Source: a virus | Strand: one strand, 5' to 3' | Virus record (IMG/VR): IMGVR_UViG_3300009183_000413 | Location: 1 to 21,655 of that record | Length of the DNA: 21,655 bases | Shown here: positions 1 through 8,874 of the stretch, piece by piece | Layout: each line of letters opens with the position of its first letter | Position numbering within the stretch: position 1 is the first letter of the stretch | Position numbers and translations under genes: made by a program | Notes under the pieces: model-generated | Told to the model about the DNA's origin: nothing | Databases searched by the model: none | Seen by the model: the letters and a program-made list of their open reading frames with translations, nothing else

Positions 1-3000
1 ATGGGTCATCTTATTCAAAAAGAAGGTCTACCATCCGCAGAAATGCCAAGTTCAAACTTATATCGTAAAGCTTATAAATTTGAAGTTAACCAACTAAGAA
101 GTACAAAAACAGGTGAACTTCATCCCATGCAAATCCTTTTAAATAGAATGATGCTTAACTTTAATCCTGATGCAAAAGGATTGGATGCGTTAAATGTTGG
201 AAGACAAAGTATTTTATCTCATGGCACAGTAAAAGATCTGTTTGAAAATGCTAATGTTAATGGACCATCTAAAATTTTCGGATCGGCTCCAACACAAGGC
301 AAAAAATTAAAGATACTTACATTTGACGTTGAAACTACAGGAGTTACTGAATTCTCAAATGTTAGATCTATGTCCATGGCTGAAATGACCATGGATCATA
401 CTGGAAAAATAAGCATGCCAGAAACATTAAGGGATCCAATAACTAAATTAAAGGATTTTCAGTATGCGTTTAAATCACCTCAAACGGCAGGGCTGAGGGT
501 AACTACAATGAATGATGGAGTTCGTCCATTGAGTGAATTCCTAGCAAAAGCAGAAGGTATTCCCTTGTCTGAAATGGGTGAAGGTGGAAAAAATTATCTA
601 GATGCAACTGAAAGATTTTTCAACAAATTATTAGAAGCAGACAGAGTTGCTGGACATAATATAAATTTTGACATTGACAAAATGATTGATACCGCAATAA
701 AACAAGAAGGTTTTGCGCAACACACGGGAATAAATAAAGCTTTTACCGAATTTGCAAAGAGAAGAGCCCAAGGAAATTATGTGATAGATACCTTGGAGGC
801 TACTCGATCACATCTTCAGGGTCAGGTTCAAGAACTCGTTGATGCCGGAAAGTATGCCGACATAAGCGAAAGATCTAAGGCATTTGTTAATAATTTATTT
901 TCTCATGAGATTTTAGCAAGAACCCATATTGGAGGATCTGCATCATACGGTAGCGTTGAAAACATCGCATTGAATACTAATTTATTCGAACTAATAGAAA
1001 AAGATGGACAGGCAAACAATTTATTTGATTTGATAACTAAGGGTTCTCACATTGCTGAAACAGACGTTCATTTACAGTCCCATATAGCTAGATATGTTCA
1101 AAATGGAGAATTAAAAATACAAGCAATGGCTGAGCATGAAGCTAGCAGTTTGACTACACAACAAGCAATGGCAAAAGGATTGAAGAAAAGTGAATTTGGT
1201 ACATTTGCCAGATCAAAAATTCTACAGTCTTCCGCTATAACTCCAACAACCAATATAGCCAGCGTTGAACACATGTCTCAGAATGTTTTTAATTATTTAA
1301 CTACAGCAGAAGGTAAAAAGGGAATATCACTTTCATTATCTGCGGAAGATATTAATCAGAGAGTGGGCGCCAATGTAATTAGCGCAACTGATATGACCAA
1401 GAAAGGTATTCTGGAATATACTAAAGGCGATAACGGAATGGGATATCATTTTATCACTGGTGAAGGAAAGCAACTGGTGGATGAAACTCACGCTGGAAAT
1501 GTTATTGATCAAATACTTAAATCTGCAAGATCAAGAACAAATTTAGGTGATCTTGTTGTTGGAGGGGTAAAACATACTGGCGTAAGAAATTTAGCAGCAG
1601 AGGCAATTGTTGACACAAGCATTAGCATTCAAAGAGCTTCAAAAGCTGATGAATTAATTCATATCTCAAGGTCAATGCAAGCCGTAAATGCAAATAGCAT
1701 GACAGCTAAAGATCTAACTGAAACATTCGGTACTACTTATCGAGAATTTGGTACGGGGCTATCCTATGGAGACCAAATGAGACTCGCGCGAGGTAAGGCC
1801 CCAATACAGTCAGTATTTCAATCGGGGTTAAATGATTACAGTTTAAAGCAGGCATCCGATGTAGCAAACGCATTTGCTAAAGTTGGTGACCCATACGCAC
1901 ATATTTTATCTATGGATGACAGAGCATATTCTACAATTATGGCAAATGCAACTGCTAAAATTGGACATGAGGCAAATCGTGCAGGCGCAGCAGCTGGATA
2001 TACTGCAGAACACATTGCCCACTCTGCTAAATCTAATTTAACAGCAGAATTAGGAATGACATTTTTTCATTCTCAAAAAGAAGTAAAACTTTTAAATGCT
2101 CTAGACTCAACTACTGAAATTCCAAAAATGATGTTGCCTCCAGAAATCTTACAAGAAGCATTCAGTAGAACGCAAGCTTCTTTAGGGAAAACCGAAACAA
2201 CAATTGCGCATACTGGTCTTTCAATAGCCAGAAGGCAAGAGGGTGATACTGTAAATGCGGTATGGTTAGCAGATAGACAAATGGTTCATGATGAAACTAA
2301 AATTTTTAGTGGACATCTTCTTGACATTATGGGGGATAAAAATGAAGTTTCAAGAATAACAGGGGTAAAAGAAGCAGATTTTAATGCGTCTATTACTGAA
2401 GCGATTAATAATGTAAACGCAGCAAAAAATACTAGCCAAGGACTAACGCCTCATATTGAGTCCATGACTGAAGGGATAATGGATAAAGGAATTATTTTTG
2501 GTCACGCAGGCGATGCTTCAGCTGAAATAATATCAAGCCTTGAACAATCTGGAACTCCAATATCTAACGACGTTCTTCTTAATATCAGAACTGGATCAAT
2601 AGCAACAACTGGGCATACCTCTGATGTTGTAGTTATCAATAATTATATGGATAGAAAAGCAGTAGACATTGCTGGTAAAACAAAAGATTTAGAGAAAGCA
2701 GAAGAAGTTATAGTAGATAAAAGCGGAGCTAAATTATCTCGATCAGTTAAAAATGCAAATGAAATAGCTGAAATAATGGGTTCTGATAAATCTACTAATT
2801 TAGCAATAACAAAAAATATTCGTCGAGGTAAATCTGGTCTTGAAATCAATAAAATGGCAGAGTTCTACGCATCCCATAAAGCAAAATTGGGATATGGCGC
2901 TTTAGGAGTGGGTGTAGCTGCAGCTGGTTACTATATGTATAAGAAACATAGAGAAAGACAACTGTACAACGAAACGCTAGATAGGCAGCCTACTGAAAGG

Positions 3001-3168
3001 GCAATTACTACAGATCAAATGGAAGATTCAAGTAGGGCATTCAGCCAAGTTTCTTCTTTTAGAAAAGATCCATTAGCTACCGCTGGAGTTGTAGGAAATC
3101 TAGATCGAGCAAAAATTGGCCATACTCAAATGGGCCCAAATAAATATAATCATCTTTTTGGAGGATAA
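1..3168 (+). CDS. Large probable virion protein with N-terminal DEDDh exonuclease domain
   Basis: 1055 residues. An N-terminal domain (about residues 100-360) carries all DnaQ-type DEDDh 3'-5' exonuclease motifs. ExoI is FDVETTG with D109 and E111, ExoII is HNINFD at 219-224 with D224, and ExoIII is HIAETD at 350-355 (the HxAxxD pattern, H350 and D355). The domain is longer than usual, so it has insertions. The remaining 700 residues are unrecognised and look mostly helical. A Gly/Ala-rich hydrophobic stretch at about 963-980 followed by KKHRER looks like a membrane segment. The ATG is the first base of the window, so its ribosome site and any in-frame extension are unseen. The next gene follows after 4 bases. 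Its place beside two hydrophobic proteins and terminase suggests a virion or DNA-ejection protein rather than a replication proofreader; that role is inferred. Confidence is high for the fold, low for the role. Confidence 0.75.
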   Translation: MGHLIQKEGLPSAEMPSSNLYRKAYKFEVNQLRSTKTGELHPMQILLNRMMLNFNPDAKGLDALNVGRQSILSHGTVKDLFENANVNGPSKIFGSAPTQGKKLKILTFDVETTGVTEFSNVRSMSMAEMTMDHTGKISMPETLRDPITKLKDFQYAFKSPQTAGLRVTTMNDGVRPLSEFLAKAEGIPLSEMGEGGKNYLDATERFFNKLLEADRVAGHNINFDIDKMIDTAIKQEGFAQHTGINKAFTEFAKRRAQGNYVIDTLEATRSHLQGQVQELVDAGKYADISERSKAFVNNLFSHEILARTHIGGSASYGSVENIALNTNLFELIEKDGQANNLFDLITKGSHIAETDVHLQSHIARYVQNGELKIQAMAEHEASSLTTQQAMAKGLKKSEFGTFARSKILQSSAITPTTNIASVEHMSQNVFNYLTTAEGKKGISLSLSAEDINQRVGANVISATDMTKKGILEYTKGDNGMGYHFITGEGKQLVDETHAGNVIDQILKSARSRTNLGDLVVGGVKHTGVRNLAAEAIVDTSISIQRASKADELIHISRSMQAVNANSMTAKDLTETFGTTYREFGTGLSYGDQMRLARGKAPIQSVFQSGLNDYSLKQASDVANAFAKVGDPYAHILSMDDRAYSTIMANATAKIGHEANRAGAAAGYTAEHIAHSAKSNLTAELGMTFFHSQKEVKLLNALDSTTEIPKMMLPPEILQEAFSRTQASLGKTETTIAHTGLSIARRQEGDTVNAVWLADRQMVHDETKIFSGHLLDIMGDKNEVSRITGVKEADFNASITEAINNVNAAKNTSQGLTPHIESMTEGIMDKGIIFGHAGDASAEIISSLEQSGTPISNDVLLNIRTGSIATTGHTSDVVVINNYMDRKAVDIAGKTKDLEKAEEVIVDKSGAKLSRSVKNANEIAEIMGSDKSTNLAITKNIRRGKSGLEINKMAEFYASHKAKLGYGALGVGVAAAGYYMYKKHRERQLYNETLDRQPTERAITTDQMEDSSRAFSQVSSFRKDPLATAGVVGNLDRAKIGHTQMGPNKYNHLFGG

Positions 3169-3172
3169 TTAA

Positions 3173-3796
3173 ATGCCAGGCATGGGAATATTAGAATCAT
3201 TAGGTAGAGGAGTTTCTCATCTTGGTTCACGTAAAGGATCTTTATTAGCAATTGGCGCAGTCGCCGGATTAGCTGGTTTTGCAAAGAAAGCTGGACCAGC
3301 TGCACGTGATGCAGTGTTAGATGTTGGCTTAGGCGATCCTAATGCAGATCGATATTTTACTGGATCTAAGTTTTCTGGAAGATCACTATTGGGCGCTGGT
3401 ATTGGTGGCAATTTGGGTACTGCTGTCCAAATGACTAATCCTGGAGATTTCATGAGAACACATCCAATGATTCCAGGGCCCGTACCTACGGGATTAGCTG
3501 GCGGATTTGCTGGAGGGGTTTTAGGTACAATGGCTGGGGGTATTATGGGAGCTAAAAAAGGAGTTGGAGGAATGTTTGCGGGCGCATTTGCTGGAGCAGC
3601 CTTAGGTGCAGGGGTGGGAACAATAGCCGGAATGGCAGTTCCCGCAGCTGCAGCAATGCATTATATGAAATCAGATAATCCAGACTTTTTTTCAAACTCT
3701 CCATATTCACAAAAGGGAACTAGACAGATGATGAATGACTTAGGCGCATCTGGAGATGTAGTTCTCGGAATGCATAACTCCAGAAGAGGCTATTAA
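3173..3796 (+). CDS. Small glycine-zipper membrane-like protein, probably virion-associated
   Basis: 207 residues. The start ATG has a strong GGAGGA site (3160-3165) that overlaps the stop of the preceding gene, so the two are translationally linked. The protein has a short hydrophobic stretch near residues 22-38. A long Gly/Ala-rich segment at about 105-162 contains repeated GxxxG/AxxxG spacing (GLAGGFAGGVLG, then FAGAALGAGVGTIAG), which would make one or two tightly packed membrane helices. The C-terminal part is polar and ends NSRRGY. No catalytic motif was seen and I do not recognise the family. Its position between the exonuclease protein and another Ala/Gly-rich protein suggests all three act together, perhaps as internal or ejection proteins that enter the host membrane during DNA delivery. 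A holin-like role is possible, but no lysis gene is nearby. Confidence 0.7.
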   Translation: MPGMGILESLGRGVSHLGSRKGSLLAIGAVAGLAGFAKKAGPAARDAVLDVGLGDPNADRYFTGSKFSGRSLLGAGIGGNLGTAVQMTNPGDFMRTHPMIPGPVPTGLAGGFAGGVLGTMAGGIMGAKKGVGGMFAGAFAGAALGAGVGTIAGMAVPAAAAMHYMKSDNPDFFSNSPYSQKGTRQMMNDLGASGDVVLGMHNSRRGY

Positions 3797-3798
3797 CA

Positions 3799-5331
3799 AT
3801 GGCAGTCATGAGAGAGCAAGTAATGCAAGAAGCTATGGACATGTCTGGCGTTCAAGCACCATTAGCTATGCGAATGATGGAAAATATTCCAGGTATTGCT
3901 ACTTCAGTAGGATTCAGCACTGCAAGAGGAACTAATACCTTAATGCGTGGCGGATTCATGGACTATAAATATGCAAAAGGCTCACGCATGGCTAGTAAAT
4001 TTAGGCTTATGGATGAAGCTGGTGTACTTTCCGAAAGAAGTGCAGCTAACTTCATAGGTGGAGGAAGAATAGCTGGTGGAAGAGGCATACTAGGTAGGAG
4101 AGCTGCTAGATTAAGTACCGAAAGCACTAAAGTTGGTAGAATTAGTAAACTTGTTGGAGCAGAATCTGTAGAAAAAGCTGGATGGCTACGTGGTGCTAGA
4201 GTTAATAACATCACAATGAGACCTAGAGCCTTAGGTAGATTCCACTCATTAAGCGTCTTCAAAGAAAGTGGTACATATACCCCATTCGGTGCAGCCCATA
4301 TAATGGGTAATAGTAAATTTGGTAGAAAAATTGCAGCAAATGCAGGAGTCGACCCTGCTGCCGGAGGATCTGCATTTGGTCCAGGCCTACTTTCTTTCAT
4401 CACAGCTGGTAGAAAAACAGACCTACTAGAAAGAAGTGGTTCTAGAAGAGCCGCTAAAAAATTAGCAACGGTAGATAGAAATATTGGAAGTTTAGCTAAA
4501 ATGAATAATCCGGGCATTGTTGAAGAATTAAAAATGGGAAGGTTTTTGAAAAAAGATACAGCAGAAAGAATTATGCAGAGTGGAGCACTCAAAGACACTG
4601 GCATGAGCATCGGGAATGCCGCGGGTAGATATAGTTTAATGGGTGGATCATATGCAGATAGATCAATGTTAGGTTTAACCGGAAACGCCTTAAAAGTTGA
4701 AGGTAAAACAATTGTAGGAGCGAGTGAATCAACCATGGGAGTTAGAGGAAATCTTATGGCATCTTCTGTATCTGGAGAAGCAACTAGATATATGGCTGGT
4801 TATTTCAGAGGAGCACAAGGATTTGCAACTCGATCAGGTTTAGAAGGAAAAGCTTTAACAGGAGCACAAAAAGCAGTAGCTCATATGACAGAAGCTTTGG
4901 GTGAAAAACAAATAGCGGGCAAGGTTGGTATGGAAGCAGCACAGCATGTCTTAGAAAATGGTGTTTTCAAAGAACTTGGTGGAAAAGGAGTCATGGAAGC
5001 ATTGGGTTCAAAAGCTGGCATGAAAGTTCTTGGAGCCAGAGCTGGAGCAATGGCTATACCTGGACTTAACGTAATTGCTACAGCATCTTTAGTATATGAT
5101 TTAGGTAAGATGGCAGGAGAAGTTGTTAAGAGCGGTATTAACTTAGCTAAAGACGCTGGAAAATCTTTGCAAGGAGATATCAATAAACCTTTATTTGGCA
5201 TGGGATATAAGGATACAGAAGCAGCAGCAACTTCAAGATCACGAGGAGTAATGGCTATTCAAAACTCTAGATTAAATGCAAGAAGTATGCTAGGATCAGA
5301 GGGTGCTATGATGGCTGCCCACTATGGATGA
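3799..5331 (+). CDS. Ala/Gly/Arg-rich hypothetical virion protein
   Basis: 510 residues. It starts 2 bases after the preceding stop, with AGAGG (3785-3789) as the likely ribosome site; a second ATG at 3808 is a possible alternative. The N-terminal half is basic and rich in Gly, Arg and Ser, including GGGRIAGGRGILGRRAAR near residues 90-107. The C-terminal half is rich in Ala and amphipathic helix, with a hydrophobic stretch from about residue 415 (GAMAIPGLNVIATASLVYDL). No enzyme motif is visible and the family is not recognised. The composition resembles internal virion proteins that bind DNA or insert into membranes, and the tight spacing to both neighbours supports one functional unit with the two genes before it. 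Existence of the gene is well supported; the role is inferred from composition and place only. Confidence 0.7.
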   Translation: MAVMREQVMQEAMDMSGVQAPLAMRMMENIPGIATSVGFSTARGTNTLMRGGFMDYKYAKGSRMASKFRLMDEAGVLSERSAANFIGGGRIAGGRGILGRRAARLSTESTKVGRISKLVGAESVEKAGWLRGARVNNITMRPRALGRFHSLSVFKESGTYTPFGAAHIMGNSKFGRKIAANAGVDPAAGGSAFGPGLLSFITAGRKTDLLERSGSRRAAKKLATVDRNIGSLAKMNNPGIVEELKMGRFLKKDTAERIMQSGALKDTGMSIGNAAGRYSLMGGSYADRSMLGLTGNALKVEGKTIVGASESTMGVRGNLMASSVSGEATRYMAGYFRGAQGFATRSGLEGKALTGAQKAVAHMTEALGEKQIAGKVGMEAAQHVLENGVFKELGGKGVMEALGSKAGMKVLGARAGAMAIPGLNVIATASLVYDLGKMAGEVVKSGINLAKDAGKSLQGDINKPLFGMGYKDTEAAATSRSRGVMAIQNSRLNARSMLGSEGAMMAAHYG

Positions 5332-5334
5332 TTT

Positions 5335-7191
5335 ATGACTATATCAAGTAAGACAAAACAATTTAGAGAATCTTTAGAAGCCCTGTCAAGGGAAGATCTT
5401 CTTGAAATAATTAAAGCACAGGATCCTGAATTAATAAAGCAAATTAATAGAATTGAATGGGTTTTTGAAAATAAATTAAACCATTTATCTTGGAATGATG
5501 GAACACCAGTATTAAATAGGCAATTAACTAATCAAGAATTATCACTTCTTATAGATGAACCATTTGAATTAGATAAAGAATTATTAGCTGCGGGAATTAG
5601 TTCGGAACATCAAAGGCAACTGCATGTTGCAAAAGATTCTGTTGTTTGGGCAAAACAATTTTTGCAAGCAGATCTGAGAGTATATCAAATTCTCATTTTG
5701 CGAGACCCATCTTTGAGAAAAGTTCTTAGAGCAGGTCGTCGTCTTGGCAAAACATTCAGTCTTGCAATACAATTGCTACACTATAGCTATACTCATAAAG
5801 ATGGAAGATCATTAGTTATCGCGCCAATGAAAACCCAGGTAGAACTTATCTACCAGGAAATTTTAAGAATATCCGCAAAGAATGAAGTAGTAACTAATTC
5901 TATTACTAGAAAAGTTACTAGCCCGCAGTTTATGATTCAGTTTTCTAATGGATCAACAATTAGATTCTTCACTTCTGGTATGAAGTCCGGCGGAAGGAGT
6001 GATGTTGCTCGTGGTCAAGAAGCACATCTTATTGTTCTTGACGAAATGGACTATATGCATGCGGACGATCTTGACGCCTTATATGCCATGCTCCAGAAAA
6101 CTGCAGAAGATCAACCTGACAAAGTAATGATCGGCGCATCTACTCCAACTGGTCGTAGAGAAAGATTCTGGGAATGGTGCAACAGTGCAAGGTTTAAAGA
6201 GTTTTGGTTTCCTTCATACTGTAACCCATTTTTCAGTAAAGAACAAGAAGAAGAATTTAGAGAACAATATTCTTCTAGTGGATATCGACATGAAATAGAA
6301 GCTGACTGGGGAGAAGACTCAGAAGGAGTTTATCCAAGAAAGTTTATCGACCGTGCATTTGTTGCACCATCGTGGAAATATCACCCTGAAATTATGTCTG
6401 CCAGATCATTCCATGTTATAGGGGTAGACTGGGATAAATATGGAGCTGGTACAAATATAGTTGTTTTAGAAGTCTGTGCTGACAACTATGAGGATCCAAG
6501 ATTCAGAGGTAAGGTCAGACTTTATTATCGTGAAGAAATTAGTAAGTCAGAATACACGCTTACGCGCGCGGTAGACAGAATCATTGAACTTAATCAAATT
6601 TTTAATCCTAAGCACATATATGTTGACCGTGGATATGGGGAAGTTCAAGTAGAACTTTTGAGAAAACATGGCGTAGAAAATCCATCTTCAAAAATGAAAG
6701 AAAGAGTCAAGGGCATTGGATTTGGTGAGTCTATAGAGGTTCGAGACCCTTATACTAAATTAATGATTAAGAAAGAAATGAAACCTTATATGGTTGATAA
6801 TCTTCGTCAATATTTGGAACGTGAAAATATACTATTTCCTGAAGATGATGAAGAAATGTATCTCCAGTTAATTTCATATGTTGTAGTGAGAATGACCAGT
6901 AGTGGTAGACCGGTCTTTGAAGCGGGTGGATCAGCCGTAGACCATGCCCACGATGCCCTAATGTTAGCCCTATTGGCTATTACCCAAAACTATGGAGATT
7001 TTGCTAGAACTAACTACGCAGATAAGACTCAATCATTTTCTAATGAGTTTTTTATGACTAAACCTGGTACTAAAGATGATGAAGAAGAAAAGAATCCCAG
7101 TAATTTTATCACTGGAAGAGTTCAAGCTTTATCTACTGGGATGAGTCGAAAGAAGAACTCTAGTGGTCGAATTTCTAGAAAGATGTTTTAA
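5335..7191 (+). CDS. terL: Terminase large subunit (DNA packaging ATPase and nuclease)
   Basis: 618 residues. It translocates phage DNA into the procapsid through the portal and cuts it with a C-terminal RNase H-like nuclease. The ATPase domain shows the terminase-type Walker A GRRLGKT (134-140), Walker B ending IVLDE (D236, E237) and the coupling motif GASTPTG. The nuclease domain shows the expected three acidic sites: GVDWD (D365), YVDRGYGE (D431) and DHAHDA (D536, D540). All key residues are present and the length is normal, so it should be active. The ATG has GGA at 5326-5328 as ribosome site, overlapping the end of the previous gene. No small terminase is seen in the window. Unusually, the portal lies about 9 kb downstream with fibre-like genes in between. 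Identification is secure. Confidence 0.96.
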   Translation: MTISSKTKQFRESLEALSREDLLEIIKAQDPELIKQINRIEWVFENKLNHLSWNDGTPVLNRQLTNQELSLLIDEPFELDKELLAAGISSEHQRQLHVAKDSVVWAKQFLQADLRVYQILILRDPSLRKVLRAGRRLGKTFSLAIQLLHYSYTHKDGRSLVIAPMKTQVELIYQEILRISAKNEVVTNSITRKVTSPQFMIQFSNGSTIRFFTSGMKSGGRSDVARGQEAHLIVLDEMDYMHADDLDALYAMLQKTAEDQPDKVMIGASTPTGRRERFWEWCNSARFKEFWFPSYCNPFFSKEQEEEFREQYSSSGYRHEIEADWGEDSEGVYPRKFIDRAFVAPSWKYHPEIMSARSFHVIGVDWDKYGAGTNIVVLEVCADNYEDPRFRGKVRLYYREEISKSEYTLTRAVDRIIELNQIFNPKHIYVDRGYGEVQVELLRKHGVENPSSKMKERVKGIGFGESIEVRDPYTKLMIKKEMKPYMVDNLRQYLERENILFPEDDEEMYLQLISYVVVRMTSSGRPVFEAGGSAVDHAHDALMLALLAITQNYGDFARTNYADKTQSFSNEFFMTKPGTKDDEEEKNPSNFITGRVQALSTGMSRKKNSSGRISRKMF

Positions 7192-7199
7192 GGATTATT

Positions 7200-8873
7200 A
7201 TGTCTATAAACAATATCCAAAGTTACTCAACTGACGCCAAAGAGATATACGCAGATTATAAATTTGGCGATACTTTCTATAGGGATAAAGCCCCTGCAAA
7301 TCAAATCCCACCTCGTTTAGCTGGACTTCTACCTAACGCTTCAGATTATAGTTTTAGAACAGATTATTATATTCCATTAGATTCTGTAAAACAACAAATA
7401 TTAAATTCTGAAAATATCCTAGCTGCAACTAAAGATAATATAGAAAATAATCTTTTAAGAAAAATTTATATTAATCCATATCTTGATCCAGATCTTGAAG
7501 AATCACATTTTAGAATTTGGGACGAATCATCTCCCCTAATGAATATTCCAGATAAAAAACAAAAAACTGTTTTTCGTACTCAAGTTATAGAAGATAATAT
7601 AGAAACAATTCCAACGATAGTTGATGATATTAATACAGTAGCTAAAGATAATCCACCAAGGTACATCTGTTTTGATGAGTACTTATTTGCCGAAAGACAC
7701 GCCTCTACCGCAGGAAGGAGATTAGTTAATGAATATGATCAAGCTGTAGCTCAAGCAACATTCTCATATTTCTATCAATTAAGAAAATTATTAAACTTAT
7801 TTTTAAATGAAATTAGTTATATTAAAAATTCACTACTACTTGATTTTGGGGATGAATATGAAAATCCAACACAGCAACAAATCGCGTTACAATATGACAC
7901 ATGGGGGAAAATCGCAGTACATTATTCGCAACGGATTGCAAAAACAATCGTTTCAAAGCCAGGAGAAATACCCAATGCCGAACTGGATAAGATATCTAAG
8001 AAGCAAGCCGCTCAATTCCAAGCTTTTTTTGCGATTAGACTAAACGCAGTTGACGCTGAAATTAATGATCAAATAGCTTCCCTAAAAAGAGATCTAATAG
8101 ATAATTGTGAAATCTTCTATAGTAGATTTGTTAGTCCATCCTTGAGAATATCTAAAGATATATCTAATCCATTAGAATTTGATTATTTAACAACTAAATT
8201 TTCCAAAGATAATCCAATTTTATCTGGAGAATTAATAGTTGCTACTAATTTAATAAAAGGTAACTTTGCTTCAATCCACGCAGACTGTATGCAAAGATTC
8301 GAAATGATGTCTGCACGCGTAGACTCTATGATGTCTTTAATTCACGAAAAAAGAAAGTATGCAAATTACATTTCTCAATTAGGAAATAAATCAGTGCAGA
8401 AAAGACAAGTACTACAAACAGTCGAGAACGATCTATATTCTTCATTATTTAGAAATATATATAGCAATACTAATAGAAATAATACATTCTTATCTAGTCA
8501 TTCCAAACTTGATGGCCTATTAGACGATGATCATCCTCAGTATATATTAAAAGATAAAGGAAATATTACTGGAGATATATTCGTAAAAGAAGGAATTACT
8601 ATAGATGGAGTTGATCTGAGTGAGCACGCGCACACTGGATCAGATGGTTCGCATCGAATTAAATCTACCGATATTGACTATGAAAACATTAGAGCACTCA
8701 ACGCGACTCAAAATTCATATGCAGTTAAACCTCTATCAGTTACAGTTGATGGATTTATATCTGACATAATTCCTGGCGGAGTTCCAGTATTTGATACAGT
8801 TATTTCTATTGAAGTAGACGACGCCACACTAAATACTCATGAATATGAAATTCTATATACGGAAGTAATTTAA
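7200..8873 (+). CDS. Baseplate or tail-fibre-like structural protein with HxH motif
   Basis: 557 residues. AAGGA (7190-7194) overlaps the terminase stop and precedes the ATG. The N-terminal 430 residues are mostly polar and helical and are not recognised. The C-terminal part is typical of phage tail fibres and baseplate proteins. It has HSKLDGLLDDDHPQYI at residues 434-449, a motif common in tail-fibre-type proteins. It is followed by a short beta repeat (NITGDIFVKEGITIDG) and then EHAHTGSDGSH at 475-485. The H476-x-H478 pair resembles metal-binding HxH motifs of trimeric fibre and spike proteins. The last segment looks beta-rich. It is therefore probably a trimeric structural protein that joins tail or neck to fibres. 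The fibre-like C-terminus is directly visible; the exact position in the virion is unknown. Confidence 0.7.
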   Translation: MSINNIQSYSTDAKEIYADYKFGDTFYRDKAPANQIPPRLAGLLPNASDYSFRTDYYIPLDSVKQQILNSENILAATKDNIENNLLRKIYINPYLDPDLEESHFRIWDESSPLMNIPDKKQKTVFRTQVIEDNIETIPTIVDDINTVAKDNPPRYICFDEYLFAERHASTAGRRLVNEYDQAVAQATFSYFYQLRKLLNLFLNEISYIKNSLLLDFGDEYENPTQQQIALQYDTWGKIAVHYSQRIAKTIVSKPGEIPNAELDKISKKQAAQFQAFFAIRLNAVDAEINDQIASLKRDLIDNCEIFYSRFVSPSLRISKDISNPLEFDYLTTKFSKDNPILSGELIVATNLIKGNFASIHADCMQRFEMMSARVDSMMSLIHEKRKYANYISQLGNKSVQKRQVLQTVENDLYSSLFRNIYSNTNRNNTFLSSHSKLDGLLDDDHPQYILKDKGNITGDIFVKEGITIDGVDLSEHAHTGSDGSHRIKSTDIDYENIRALNATQNSYAVKPLSVTVDGFISDIIPGGVPVFDTVISIEVDDATLNTHEYEILYTEVI

Positions 8874-8874
8874 T

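Noticed and set aside
1-3168. DNA polymerase III epsilon or replication proofreading role for the DEDDh protein
   Set aside because: The exonuclease motifs are real, but the protein is far too long, has a membrane-like segment and sits with virion and packaging genes. No polymerase or other replication gene is in the window.
3173-3796. Holin
   Set aside because: The protein has Gly-zipper membrane-like segments, but it is large for a holin, has a long polar part and no endolysin gene is nearby.
3963-4736. Long open frame of 257 codons on the minus strand
   Set aside because: It lies fully inside the well-supported 510-residue plus-strand gene, has a low-complexity Leu/Pro/Ala-rich product and reflects codon composition of the real gene. 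The other minus-strand frames (for example 11011-11352 and 20779-21069) are shadows for the same reason.
7807-8043. Nested plus-strand frame of 78 codons inside the HxH structural gene
   Set aside because: No ribosome site suited to it, no recognisable content, and the host frame is clearly coding throughout. The nested frames at 11862-12065 and 20448-20651 were rejected likewise.
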